From positions 1 through 64,000 of the forward strand of contig NZ_BBDN01000010.1 of NCBI RefSeq assembly GCF_001316265.1: a stretch of 64,000 nt of DNA, given 5' to 3'. A program made the position numbers and the translations under genes. Source of the DNA: Vulcanisaeta sp. JCM 16159. GTDB taxonomy: Archaea; Thermoproteota; Thermoprotei; Thermoproteales; Thermocladiaceae. How positions within the stretch are numbered: the first letter of the stretch is position 1; each line of letters begins with the position of its first letter. Below are positions 16,012 through 25,578 of the stretch, piece by piece. The notes under the pieces were generated by a model. It saw nothing but the letters and a program-made list of their open reading frames with translations, did not search any database and was not told the origin of the DNA.

Positions 16012-17549
16012 ATGGGGAACGACTCAAATCCAGCCGTGGGCCCTGGGCCAAAGGTTTGTTGGGGCGTTAAGGTCAATGGCTCTAAACGCCTGAGGTGTGG
16101 CGAGCCCGTTGACGACCCAAGGGTCATTGAGGAAACTATGAAGTTAATCAACGAGTTCCTAAGCAGGGTCGAGAAGCACAAAGCCGTGCTGTTGAGTGAA
16201 TCAGCCACTCCATTCGACGACGCAATCAATGCCCTAAGCAATTGGTTGGGCGAAATTAGGGCTAAGATTGGAGAAAGCAGTGACGAAAACATCGCAAACC
16301 TGAGGAAAGCACTGCTTAACTCTGGAAAGAAAATGCTTGAACTAGCCGAGGAGGCACGTGAGAAGTGGCTCAAGACCTACAAGCCTGAGCTCGAGGAGCT
16401 AATCGAGAGGTTAAGGAGCGGCAAGGCGAGGGTAATAATTACGGGAGAACTGCTTAACAAGGACAAGACATTCACGGCGCACTTGTACGTGGAGGACTTG
16501 GCAATTGAGATAGATAGGGTCGCCAAATCGGGGAGTATAACGATAAACATATCACTTATGAGACTTAGGGAAACCTATGTTGTTGTGCCGAGACTCTTTG
16601 ACAATGAAAGATTAAGGGCGATGCAGTGCGGACTAATGCTTACCGACGGCTCAATTGACAAGAAGGGCTACCCAGAGATGGGCACCCACCAGCTCTGGCA
16701 GGTCTTTGCCTGGTCACTGGCTTGGCCTGGGAAGAACCACATGCACATAAGTGGCTTGAGTCTCAATGATGGCGATGTGGGCATCATGTGGCAATTAAGG
16801 GCTACTGATCACAAGGGTGTGTTTAAGGACAAGTCCGAGGTTGCAGAGGAAGCTAGCAAACTCGGCGATGAGGAGTTCCTACTGTTCGTGTTATATGCGG
16901 TGTTCGGCGATGGTAGTGTGATTACCGAGAGTAAGGAGATTAGGCTTGCCATGGGCCATTCGAAGCTCGAGTTGTGGAATAACATAATCGAGAGACTAAG
17001 AAGGCTAGGGTTTAGGAAAAGGAATAATGATAGGCATACCGTAGCCTACGTGGTTAAGTCCTCAAAGGCTATTGAGTTAGCTAAGAGGATGCTCGGCAAC
17101 CTGGTGATTAAGGTGTTGATTGAGGACTTAGCCCAATTGCCGGATGCGAGAAGCCTAGGCGTTTGGTGGCGTTGACTGACATGGAGCCCAAGCCGAAGGG
17201 TAGGTCAATGGTTGAGGTTGCCGGCATAAAGATGAGCGTGGTAAGTAATAACAGCGGCACTATCGTGCTTAGGGCTTGGCGTAGGGACTATGGGGAGGCC
17301 AAGGCTATTTGGGAGAGGCTCAAGAGAGCCGGCTACGACGCTGGGCTGAGGCCGTCGAAAGGCGGATTCTGGGTCTACATGAGTATGAGCGAGGTTAAGA
17401 AAGACCCAAACCTCACAGCCAAGATCTGCATGGTCCTAGAAAGAATACATGAGGAGACAGTGAATAAGGGCAATATCGAAAGAGCTTGGTCAATAGCCAA
17501 GGCAATGATGTACCTAGGCTGCCCCGCCCAGGGCCCACGGGCCCAATAA
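16012..17549 (+). CDS. PaREP2b-like LAGLIDADG protein, one frame break
   Basis: About 512 residues when the frame break near 17147 is repaired ([18 protein letters not shown]). The N-terminal 130 residues are helical ([20 protein letters not shown]). The middle has [20 protein letters not shown], then [13 protein letters not shown], a [10 protein letters not shown] motif and [11 protein letters not shown], which are two LAGLIDADG-like motifs. [13 protein letters not shown] and this order of motifs match the PaREP2b family of Pyrobaculum and relatives. A C-terminal alpha-beta module ([20 protein letters not shown]) follows. The family is related to homing endonucleases, activity unproven. The whole gene lies inside a perfect 16-bp inverted repeat. 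Confidence 0.6.
17528..17543 (-). repeat. Right 16-bp inverted repeat of the PaREP2b unit
   Basis: CCAGGGCCCACGGGCC at 17528-17543, the exact reverse complement of 15776-15791. It lies inside the last codons of the PaREP2b gene. No target-site duplication is visible just outside the two copies. Confidence 0.6.
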
Positions 17550-17559
17550 AAACAAACAA

Positions 17560-17678
17560 AACACGAACGACCTGGTCCTATTATAAACAATTAGTGGGAA
17601 GCCGGCCCTGTGGATGTTCATGGCCATGGCGCTACCCATGATACCAAGCCCGATGAACCCTACCCTAAGTCTCTCCAT
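17560..17678 (-). pseudogene. Truncated beta-hydroxyacid dehydrogenase (HIBADH-like)
   Basis: ATG 17678 starts [20 protein letters not shown] and continues [17 protein letters not shown]. This is the N-terminal Rossmann fingerprint of the 3-hydroxyisobutyrate/6-phosphogluconate dehydrogenase family (GxGxMGxxMAxN, then the NRT that precedes the NADP site). After about 37 residues the similarity stops exactly where the PaREP2b unit ends, and the frame runs into its inverted repeat. The other 250 residues are not found in the window. The coding part that remains is intact, so the truncation looks recent. Confidence 0.55.
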
Positions 17679-17771
17679 ACAGGTAGCCCAAGACGCGCCG
17701 CTTAATAATCATTGCTTATAACCTGTTTAATTGGGATCATTATTTAAAGGCGCATTTGGTAAGTCGGTAAT

Positions 17772-18759
17772 GTGAGGCTTGTTAGGGTTGAGGATGCGGT
17801 TGGGCAGGTGCTTGGTTATGACACGACGTATGTGGGTAGGGATGGGGCAACGGTATTGCTGCCCAGGGGCCACGTGATTACCAGAGATGATGTCGAGAGA
17901 CTCAAGGACTCTGGAGTTTACTTCGTGTGGGTTGAGGGTAATGAGGAGTCAAGTGACTTGATGTATGAGTGGGAGATTGCCGAGGCAATGGCTAGGGCAG
18001 TGGCTGGGGAGAATACGTACGTCAAGCCTGCTAGGCAGGGCTCAGCCTGGATAATGGCCAGTGTCAATGGCGTGCTTAAGGTTGATATACACGGCTTGAC
18101 CGAGTTAAACCTGGGTGGTAATGTTCTTCTGATTACTAGGCAGGGCATGAGCGGTGTTGTTAAGGATGAGTTGGTTGGTGTTGTTGACGTGATACCGCTT
18201 AGCATGAGGAGGGACGAGGTTGAGGAATTACTGAGGTATAGGAATCTAGTCAGTGTCGTGCCGTTCAAAAGAAAGAGGATTGGCATCGTTGTCACGGGTA
18301 CCGAGATTTATCAGGGCAGGAAGAAGGACCTTTACTACCCAGTGATTAAGGCCAGGGCTGATAAATACGGCTGGGAGGTGGTATTCAATACGGTGGTGCC
18401 TGACGACGAGGATAAGATAATGGGCGCCGTGAAGTATGCCGTAAGCAATGGTGCGGAGGCCGTAGTAATCACAGGCGGTATGTCCGTGGACCCAACGGAT
18501 AAGACACCAATCGCAATCAGGAGACTTAGGCTAGGGTCATAGCCTATGGGGTACCCATTAAGCCAACGACAATGACGATGATAGCCATACTCGATAATAC
18601 ACCAATACTCGCAATATCCGCCGGAGGAATATACTACAGCGACTATAACGCCATTGACATATTCCTGCCAAGCTAATGGCAGACCTAATACCAGGCAGGG
18701 AGGAAATAGCGGCAATGGGCCACGGAGGATTACTACCGAATTATAAATTGAGTCATTAA
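17772..18759 (+). CDS. Molybdopterin-binding domain protein (MoeA/MoCF-like), two frame breaks
   Basis: From GTG 17772. The N-terminal 170 residues include GRDGATVLLPRGHVITRDDV. The second half has the MoCF fold signature: KRKRIGIVVTGTEIYQGRKK, VVFNTVVPDDEDKIMGAVKY, then EAVVITGGMSVDPTD. Frame changes near 18537 and 18676 (each one base missing) restore VIAYGVPIKPTTMTMI, AILDNTPILAISAGGIYYSD and a tail ending MGHGGLLPNYKLSH. About 329 residues. MoCF-domain proteins of this type bind molybdopterin for molybdenum or tungsten cofactor synthesis, and an aldehyde:ferredoxin oxidoreductase remnant lies 1 kb downstream. The exact enzyme is uncertain. Confidence 0.6.
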
Positions 18760-18762
18760 ATC

Positions 18763-18918
18763 GTTATACTAAGTAGGCCTGCGGCTGGTTGGGCAGCTGG
18801 ATACGCACTGCGTGTTTGGGGCTTCCATGAGGGTAAACTAGGCGTTGAAGACCTAACGAGCTACCTAAAGCTCATTGAGGACTTAATCACCAACGCCAGG
18901 AGAGTTATTGAAGCCTAA
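18763..18918 (+). pseudogene. C-terminal remnant of a PaREP1 protein
   Basis: An open frame without a start codon reads RPAAGWAAGYALRVWGFHEG then a helical tail. The block LxVWGFHE is the conserved C-terminal signature of PaREP1 proteins and is matched by LLHVWGFHEAK in the gene at 19975-20452. The N-terminal 100 residues expected of the family are missing, so this is a leftover. Confidence 0.45.
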
Positions 18919-18954
18919 AGTATTTTATCACCTCACGCGGAATTGGGAATGTGA

Positions 18955-19428
18955 AGATCACAAAACCCCTGGATAGACGCTAAGAAGTACCAGGAGGATA
19001 GGTTTAGGGAAGCCTTCTACGAAGTCGACCTGGCCGAGAGGTTCCTCCAGTACGGATTAATGAGGAACGCCGCCGGCAAGGCCTATCAAGCCATTAAGGC
19101 CTACGTGGCTGGGCTAGCCGTTGATCGTAGGGATGAGTTAGCAAAGCACTATCCAGGCACCAGGAGGTTGGGGCCAAACAAGGTAATTGATAGAGTTGAT
19201 TGGCTGATAACAGTCATGTTAAGTTCAAGGTTTAGTGAGGTGGCCTCAATAATAGGTGATAAGGAGCTTAGGCTTTACGTAGAAATAGCCCTTAATTTAC
19301 ATGAATTCCAATACAACGGCCTAGACAGGTACAGCGAGGTTTCCAGGTACACAAGTGAGGAGTTAGTCAAGAAGGACATAACCGAGGTTATCAACTTCAT
19401 AAGAAATAGGTTAAAGAACAGAATTTGA
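18955..19428 (+). CDS. PaREP1/PaREP8-family protein
   Basis: About 155 residues, reading PWIDAKKYQEDRFREAFYEV to IRNRLKNRI. The sequence has the HEPN-like helical bundle plan of archaeal PaREP1/PaREP8 proteins: EVDLAERFLQYGLMRNAAGK, AYQAIKAYVAGLAVDRRDEL and a later LVKKDITEVINFIRNR. The start is not resolved: ATG 18949 is followed in frame by TGA, and GTG 18951 is in another frame. These proteins are repeated in Thermoproteales genomes. The function is not known, but HEPN domains are often RNases. Confidence 0.55.
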   Translation, partial: RSQNPWIDAKKYQEDRFREAFYEVDLAERFLQYGLMRNAAGKAYQAIKAYVAGLAVDRRDELAKHYPGTRRLGPNKVIDRVDWLITVMLSSRFSEVASIIGDKELRLYVEIALNLHEFQYNGLDRYSEVSRYTSEELVKKDITEVINFIRNRLKNRI

Positions 19429-19747
19429 CACCAATAACCGGTCTCCATCATCTATCACTTGCCTAGCCACAGCCGTTAACAAATCCTTAATATAGCAAAT
19501 CGTGTAGAAGCCTACTGAGGTAATTGTAACCAGCAGCACCTAACTGGTGTCAGGAAGCTACTCGGATTCTTTAAAGCTCATTCGTGTTAACACTATACTC
19601 CTTAACGAGTCTATGAGGCGGGGTACCCACAATATCCCTGTAATTAAAGCCGCTCACGTACATGCCATCCATACTGAGAATACACATATGAGCCCTAGCT
19701 TAACCAGCACCAGAATTTTAAGAGGAGTGGGGCATTCACGGTCTCTA
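19429..19747. other. Gap without a gene
   Basis: Some 320 bases with stops in all frames and no recognisable protein. It lies where the rest of an aldehyde:ferredoxin oxidoreductase gene would be expected downstream of the remnant at 19748-19913. Confidence 0.35.
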
Positions 19748-19913
19748 TTATATTGAGGTCCCTTTTATCTCCCTGGGGTGCTTATAGATTATGTAGGCAA
19801 CAAGTCCTTCACCAACGAGCACCTTATCATAGACATCATCCCCAATAGCCTCTATCCAGGTCCTGCCACTACTTAGATCAACGTATAATACCCTCCCAAC
19901 CAAACAATGCCAC
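19748..19913 (-). pseudogene. N-terminal remnant of an aldehyde:ferredoxin oxidoreductase
   Basis: The minus strand reads GRVLYVDLSSGRTWIEAIGD, then DVYDKVLVGEGLVAYIIYKH, ending at TAA 19748. This matches the start of tungsten-dependent aldehyde:ferredoxin oxidoreductases (GxxLxVDLSxG, then the Y-x-x-x-LGGxGL-x-AY segment). About 50 residues remain of about 600. The glycine doublet of GGRGL has become VGEGL and one frame change lies near 19895. A dead gene fragment. Confidence 0.5.
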
Positions 19914-19974
19914 GGTTACGCCATAATATGAATATCTTAAAAACACTTTATTTTACATATTTAGTCTCCTAAAT

Positions 19975-20452
19975 TCAATGCGTTAATGCCTTCTCAGTCT
20001 CCTTAACCATTCTCTCAACCTCATCAACATAGCCAATAATATCATCAATACCCAGTTTAGCCTCGTGGAAGCCCCAGACGTGGAGTAGGTAGGCCTGCTC
20101 CAGCCATTTAGGACCCAACCGCCTAATATCCCTGATAATTTATTGGCTGCAGAACTTAATTGATGAGTATACTACCTGCCTCCATCGTGGCTTGCTGGTA
20201 CTCGGGTAATCCATACTTCTCTGCCAACGCCTTCACCACCTCCTCAGCTGCCATGTAAAGCTTCTCGCCGGCCTGGACGGCATCACTCTTACTAACGTAA
20301 TCCTTAGCCTCATTAAGGTATTTCTCAGCGAGTTGTAGTCGTAGCTTTACCCCGATTGATGGATCGTTCTTACTTATTGCATTTATTATTAAGTCCGTGA
20401 CGTCAATACCCCTCTCCTCAGCAGCCTTTATTAATTCCCTGGGTATTTCCAT
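19975..20452 (-). CDS. PaREP1-family protein, frame breaks in the middle
   Basis: From ATG 20452: MEIPRELIKAAEERGIDVTD, then LQLAEKYLNEAKDYVSKSDA and GEKLYMAAEEVVKALAEKYG, the N-terminal PaREP1 signature. After about residue 90 the frame changes twice (near 20158 and 20140) and the C-terminal signature follows: RRLGPKWLEQAYLLHVWGFH, ending at TGA 19975. About 160 residues in all. A helical, HEPN-related protein of unknown function. Confidence 0.6.
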
Positions 20453-20753
20453 TTAGTTAAGGGTTAATGATCTGGCTTATATTTTTACTTACCTAGTTTT
20501 ATCACGGGTATTCTCTGTGTCCCAAGCCCTTATTGGTACCTCAACGATATCTCCCATGCATTAGGGTTATGGGCCTCGGCGGTATTACGGCGATCCCTGT
20601 CGATAATAACGATTCATCAGATACAGCATTATCCCTAGTTAAGTACCCTATCTGCTCCTCAAACCCTCTTCCTCATTTTAGATGCATTCATTTTATTCTA
20701 CTATTCCGTAAGTTATTACTTTAATATAGATGCGTTCCACACGGTATAAAATA
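20453..20753. other. Intergenic region
   Basis: About 300 bases between divergent genes. I see no gene. A TATA-like TTTAATATAG (about 20721-20730) and GGTATAAAATAATG just before 20754 could serve the HEPN-MNT gene. Confidence 0.4.
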
Positions 20754-21365
20754 ATGAACTTACCCGGTGAGTGGGTTGAGAAGGGTGATGCCTTCCTAGT
20801 GGATGCGGAGAACCACATTAGGGATGGGCTTTATTGGCTCTCATGCTTCGAGGCCCAGCAAGCGGCTGAGCTTTATTTAAATGGTTTCTTATTGGCTAAG
20901 GCAGGTACGTATCCGTTCACGCATGACCTGGCCGAATTATTGAGGACTATTAAGTCGTTGGGCGTTGATGTTCCTGTGGAGTATGCGAGGAGAATCATCG
21001 AATTCATTAGGTCGGCTTCTAAGGACCTGTCTAGGTATGTTGAGAAGGGTGATAAGCTCCTTGGGGAGTACGTGAATAGGCTTGTCCAGGAGGTTCCCGA
21101 GAGCACAATCGTATTGTTCGGCTCCAGGCGCGGTGATTACTTACCCAATAGTGACTATGATGTTGCGGTTATACTTGGGCATGTCACTGATGTGCGTGGT
21201 GAGTTATTGAGGTTTTATTCATTGAAGCCTGAGGGTCTATTCCTGGACTTACTCGTGCTTAGTGTTGATGATGTTGATGACCCAGTCGTTAAGGAGATGC
21301 TTAGGGGCTGTAGGCTTCTCTATGATGGATTAGGTATGGGTAGCCGCCTTGATTGTGAGCAATAA
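20754..21365 (+). CDS. HEPN-MNT fusion protein
   Basis: 203 residues from ATG 20754 (MNLPGEWVEKGDAFLVDAEN); ATG 20730 is in frame as well. Residues 1 to about 95 are a HEPN domain (CFEAQQAAELYLNGFLLAKA, TYPFTHDLAELLRTIKSLGV). From about residue 110 there is a minimal nucleotidyltransferase: STIVLFGSRRGDYLPNSDYD with the GS..DxD metal-binding core, then a LKPEGLFLDLLVL strand. Normally HEPN and MNT are two neighbouring genes forming a toxin-antitoxin pair. Here they are fused, and the C-terminal HEPN part that usually carries the catalytic R-x4-6-H is missing. It may be a natural fusion by deletion. Confidence 0.6.
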   Translation: MNLPGEWVEKGDAFLVDAENHIRDGLYWLSCFEAQQAAELYLNGFLLAKAGTYPFTHDLAELLRTIKSLGVDVPVEYARRIIEFIRSASKDLSRYVEKGDKLLGEYVNRLVQEVPESTIVLFGSRRGDYLPNSDYDVAVILGHVTDVRGELLRFYSLKPEGLFLDLLVLSVDDVDDPVVKEMLRGCRLLYDGLGMGSRLDCEQ

Positions 21366-21369
21366 TATT

Positions 21370-22416
21370 TTATGAAGGGGTTATTTCTAATACTGTCTTT
21401 ATGTCATCGTGAGTCCACGTATATGCCTCCTGGTAATTACTCAGGTTCGCCCTCTTGGTTATTAACTTGGCGGGCCAGTTATTGAACTCGTCCTTAGCCC
21501 TCCTCAGGTGCTCCAGGGCCATTTCGAAGTGCTTAATCCCGGCGTTCACGGAACCTATGATCACCTTATTATTAAGGACAACATTAGTCATTAACTCGCC
21601 AAGACCACTTAACGAACCACCGCTTGGGTATACGCCGAGTAGGACATACACGCCATTTGGTGCGATGTGCCTGAGCCCCTCACTAATTACCTGTGGCGAT
21701 CCAGTGGCCTCAATCACTATGTCAAATTCACCGCTTATCTGCTCAGTCACAGAGTCCACGTACGTACCGCCAAGCTCCTTAACGAGCCTCGCCTTTAGGC
21801 TATCCGGCGGCCTTGTAGCTGTTGTCACCGTGTTAAGGCCCATCAATCTAAGGGTCATCGTGGCCAGTAAACCCACGGGCCCCGCGCCAAGCACCAACGC
21901 AGCCCTCGGCTTCCAGTCAAACCTGGCCTGCCCAATCCTCATGGCCATGTCAATCCCCTTCTCAACCACCGAGAGTGGTTCGGTGAGCACTGCAACGTCA
22001 ATGGCCTCTTTCGGCACCCTAACCAGGTACTTGGCATCAGTCACTGAGTATTCAGCCGCGTGGCCGTGCAACCCCCAAATACCATGCTCCAGGTAATGAC
22101 CAACTGGGCAGAAGTCCACGGGTAAGTCGCAATTCAGTGGTCTCCTGACTGTTGGTACGACTACGTCGCCGACACCCACATTATCCACGCTATCACCAAG
22201 CTCCACAACCTCGGCAACCGCCTCATGACCAAGGACCAGGTATTGACTGCCCTCGGGTGCCTTGCCATACCTACCCTCGATTATCTCCTTATCCGTACCA
22301 CAAACACCAACCCTAATTGGCTTGAGTAGGACCTGCCCCTTACTGGGGTTAGGTTTGGGTACGTCCATTAACCTCAGCGATTCTGGTACGCCTGGGATAA
22401 CGGTGACTGCCTTCAT
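21370..22416 (-). CDS. gdh: Glucose 1-dehydrogenase (zinc MDR family)
   Basis: 348 residues, intact. The N-terminal catalytic domain has VGVCGTDKEIIEGRYGKAPE and YLVLGHEAVAEVVELG (zinc site Cys and His-Glu), VVPTVRRPLNCDLP, and LTEPLSVVEKGIDMAMRIGQ. The Rossmann domain has LVLGAGPVGLLATMTLRLMG. The combination CGTDKEI, VRRP and TEPLSVVEK is typical of the archaeal glucose dehydrogenases that oxidise glucose or galactose with NAD(P) in the branched Entner-Doudoroff pathway. The structural zinc loop has only two clear cysteines. It stands alone. Confidence 0.75.
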   Translation of the reverse strand: MKAVTVIPGVPESLRLMDVPKPNPSKGQVLLKPIRVGVCGTDKEIIEGRYGKAPEGSQYLVLGHEAVAEVVELGDSVDNVGVGDVVVPTVRRPLNCDLPVDFCPVGHYLEHGIWGLHGHAAEYSVTDAKYLVRVPKEAIDVAVLTEPLSVVEKGIDMAMRIGQARFDWKPRAALVLGAGPVGLLATMTLRLMGLNTVTTATRPPDSLKARLVKELGGTYVDSVTEQISGEFDIVIEATGSPQVISEGLRHIAPNGVYVLLGVYPSGGSLSGLGELMTNVVLNNKVIIGSVNAGIKHFEMALEHLRRAKDEFNNWPAKLITKRANLSNYQEAYTWTHDDIKTVLEITPS

Positions 22417-22479
22417 ATGACCACTATGTAGGGTACTAATATAAATATTTTAGAATGGAAGTTTCATTTAAAAGTGATT

Positions 22480-24409
22480 TTAGGGCCCCTTCATTAGTAT
22501 TATCCTCTCATCTTTGTCCTTCAATATCTTCTTGACTGCATCGTAAACCTCATCAACGAATATGGGCCTCCCCGTGACCTTAACGACCTTGTGCCTAATC
22601 TCAATGCCCGTCTTCTCCCTAATCACGCTGGCGGCTTGCGCGTCGTAGTTCGACTCAACATCAATTATTAACTGTCCCTTGCTTAGGGCGTTTTTCACGA
22701 AATCGCTTGGGAATGGTATGAACATCTTAAGCTGCAGGAAGTTAACCCTATAGCCCTCCCTATTTAGCATGTTCATGACGTCTAGTAATACACCTTTTGT
22801 TGATCCCCAACCAACGAGGGTTATGTCCGCGCTCTCCGGCCCATATAACCTAACTTTGTCTGTGATTGGTATTTCCCTATCCGCAAGCTCGAGCTTCTTC
22901 ATCCTCTTCTCATACATCTCTGTCCTTGTGACCGGGTCCTCGGTTATGTGGCCGAACTCATCGTGCTCATCGCCCGTTAACCAGAATATTGGTCCTAACC
23001 CGGGTATTGACCTTGGTGATACTCCATCCTTCGTTATCTTGAACCTCCTATAGTCATTATCATCCTTCGTTACTATTAATCCCCTATCAATCTTGAGGGC
23101 CTTCTTGTCAATGTCCCAGACAACAGTTGAGTATGAATTGGCGAGGGCCTTATCAACCAGGTGGAACACGGGCATTTGATACCTCTCGGCCCAGTTGAGG
23201 GCTTTGTATGCATCCTCAATTGTCTCCCTGTGATCACCCGATGAGATTACTATCCTTGGGAACTCGCCATGGCCCATGTGCATCACGAACCTAAGGTCTG
23301 ACTGGCTATTCCTAGTTGCCATACCCGTGCTTGGTCCAGCCCTCTGGTAGTGCGTTATCACGACAGGTACCTCATTCATTCCCGCGAACCCTGTACCCTC
23401 AACCATCAGACTCAATCCAGGTCCTGATGTCGCAGTCGCAGCCCTGGCACCGGCAATCCCGGCGCCAATTGCCATGTTTATTGCCGAGATCTCATCCTCA
23501 GTTTGGACAACCACTACGCCAGCCTTCTCCAGGGCCTTGGCCTCCTCAGTGACTGGGTCGAGGCTAACTATGTTGTGGGCCTCTATGAAGAAGGACTCGT
23601 CGGCTGCGGGCGTTATTGGGTAATAGGTCTGGAACCTGAGACCGCCAAGTATCTTGCCTATTGCCGCTGCCTCATTGCCATTAACAATTATTGCCCTGAC
23701 ATCCCTCTTTATTGGTGGTAGTGATATATTGGTCTTTATGGACTTTGCATAATCATAAACAACCTCAACAATGGCCTTATTATACTCAAACAACTTACCC
23801 CTCCTACCCGTGAACACATCCTCGAGGCCCTTAAACACATAATCAATGGGCAGACCCATCACGGCTGTTGAGTAGCAGTCATAACCACGTTCGAGTACCT
23901 ACCAATGAGTGAGGGTAGGTCGATGTCATGCAGCCTCTTCTTAACCTCCTGAAGTAGGTCAGCGTAGTGCATTGTTAGTACATTTACCCCGTTATTCCTC
24001 AGGTAGTCGATGACGCCCTTCACCGTAGGCTCAATGCCAGACTTGCTAAAGTACTCCTTAAGTCTCTCCTTAAACTCATCCTCCATGTATTGCATTTGAT
24101 CAAGCCTTGTATTGAAGGTTGATGTATCGACGATTACGTACCCACCACGCTTAACGTCCTGGAAGTGCGTGAATATTGACTCCGCATCGAGGGCCACCAA
24201 AACATCTATTGTGCTTAGAAATCCTCCCCTGGGTTCATCACTGACCCTAACCATGAAGTAGCTATGCCTACCCTTAATGTTTGAGAAGTACTCCCTGTCA
24301 CCAATTACGTAGTAGCCAGCCCTGGCGACAGACCTCATGAAAACATTAGCGCCGGTGTCAATGCCTCCACCCTGTGGTCCACCAATAACCACATTATGTC
24401 CGTAGGCAT
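22480..24409 (-). CDS. 2-oxoacid:ferredoxin oxidoreductase, gamma-alpha fusion subunit
   Basis: About 643 residues across two frame breaks (near 24395 and 23874, one base each). The gamma part is IGGPQGGGIDTGANVF with the typical GGxGQGG-like loop. The alpha part has GNEAAAIGKILGGLRFQTYY, PITPAADESFFIEAHNIVSL, the TSGPGLSLMVEGTGFAGMNE segment and a C-terminal GWGSTKGVLLDVMNML. This is the alpha subunit of Sulfolobus-type enzymes that oxidise 2-oxoacids to acyl-CoA and reduce ferredoxin. The thiamine-diphosphate-binding beta subunit, usually the next gene, is not adjacent. Downstream is glucose dehydrogenase. The true start is probably ATG 24409 (MPTDI). Confidence 0.75.
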
Positions 24410-24535
24410 TACACTAAGCTCTCTGAGACCTATTTATTAAGTCTTCTCCCATTGTAGAATATGTATTGATCGTGTAAACTTGAGTCTATGTAATTAATTC
24501 AATAAAATATAAATTTATTCGTATGAATTAATGAA

Positions 24536-25536
24536 TTAAGGCTTAATAAGTACCTTCCCAATCCTAGAATTATTTCTCATAAAATCCAGGGCATCACTAA
24601 ACTTGTCCAACGGATATGTGGCAGCACGATGGGCCTAACCAACCCCCTACTCAGTATTCTAAGTGTCTCGGCAACGTCAGACCTATTAGACCTGACATTG
24701 CCGATGACAACCACGTCCTTCAATATCAAGTAACCAAGCCTCAGCGGATAGCTCTCATCAGGGTTCACATTCCCAATCACCACCACCCTACCCCCGCTAC
24801 GCAGGCTCTTTAGCGATTCATCAAGTGTGGGCGTCCCCACGGCCTCTATAACCACATCCGCGCCAACACCATTGGTTAAGTCCTTAACAACCTTACTAAA
24901 CCTCTGCTCGGTAATAACGTCATCCGTGAACTGCCTAATGAACTTGGCCTTGTCTGGCGACCGAGTAACCGCAATAACCCTAGCGCCCAGCGCCTTGGCT
25001 AATTGAACCGCGTGAATACCGACACCGCCACTTGCGCCGGTCACAACAACGGTCTCACCATGTGTTAACCCGGCCCTCTTAAGTCCCTTATATACCATGG
25101 CTATTACGCAGGGGACAAGCACAGCCAACTCGTCGGGCACCTCATTGGGAACCTTAACCAATGCATTGCCTGAAACCCTCGCATATTCCGCGAAGAACCC
25201 ATCAACGTTCTCACCATAACTAAGCGCATTGATGCAGTATGAATCGAGACCGCGCATGCAGAATTCGCAGGTGCCATCAGGCTCATGTAACAGCGGCACA
25301 ACCCTATCGCCTGGCTTAAACCTCGGATCCCTAGACTCAATCACTACGCCGACAGCCTCATGGCCCAAAATAACGGGGTACTTCATGCGCGGGTAATAAC
25401 CAGCCAATTGGAGTAGGTCTCGGTAGCACAGGGCAGCATAATTTATCTTTATCAGTACATCACCGTCATTAAGCCTTGGCATCGGTACATCACGCACCTC
25501 GTACTTACCCCTTTCATAAATAACGACTGCCTTCAT
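24536..25536 (-). CDS. Zinc-dependent alcohol dehydrogenase (MDR family), one frame break
   Basis: About 333 residues. Catalytic zinc region YAALCYRDLLQLAGYYP and ILGHEAVGVVIE. A structural zinc loop CEFCMRGLDSYC with three cysteines visible. Rossmann motif VVTGASGGVGIHAVQLAKAL, which resembles the quinone oxidoreductase and acryloyl-CoA reductase group. Near 24622 one base is missing. After repair the C-terminus reads YPLDKFSDALDFMRNNSRIG and ends KVLIKP at 24536. Substrate unknown. It could be an acryloyl-CoA reductase-like or alcohol dehydrogenase enzyme. Confidence 0.65.
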
Positions 25537-25578
25537 TAATTAATAGCAGAATTACCGCGTTTTAAGGAATTACCCTGC

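Noticed and set aside
19547-19756. A 69-residue plus-strand protein
   Set aside because: Random-looking composition in a stretch of decayed DNA, opposite an AOR remnant.
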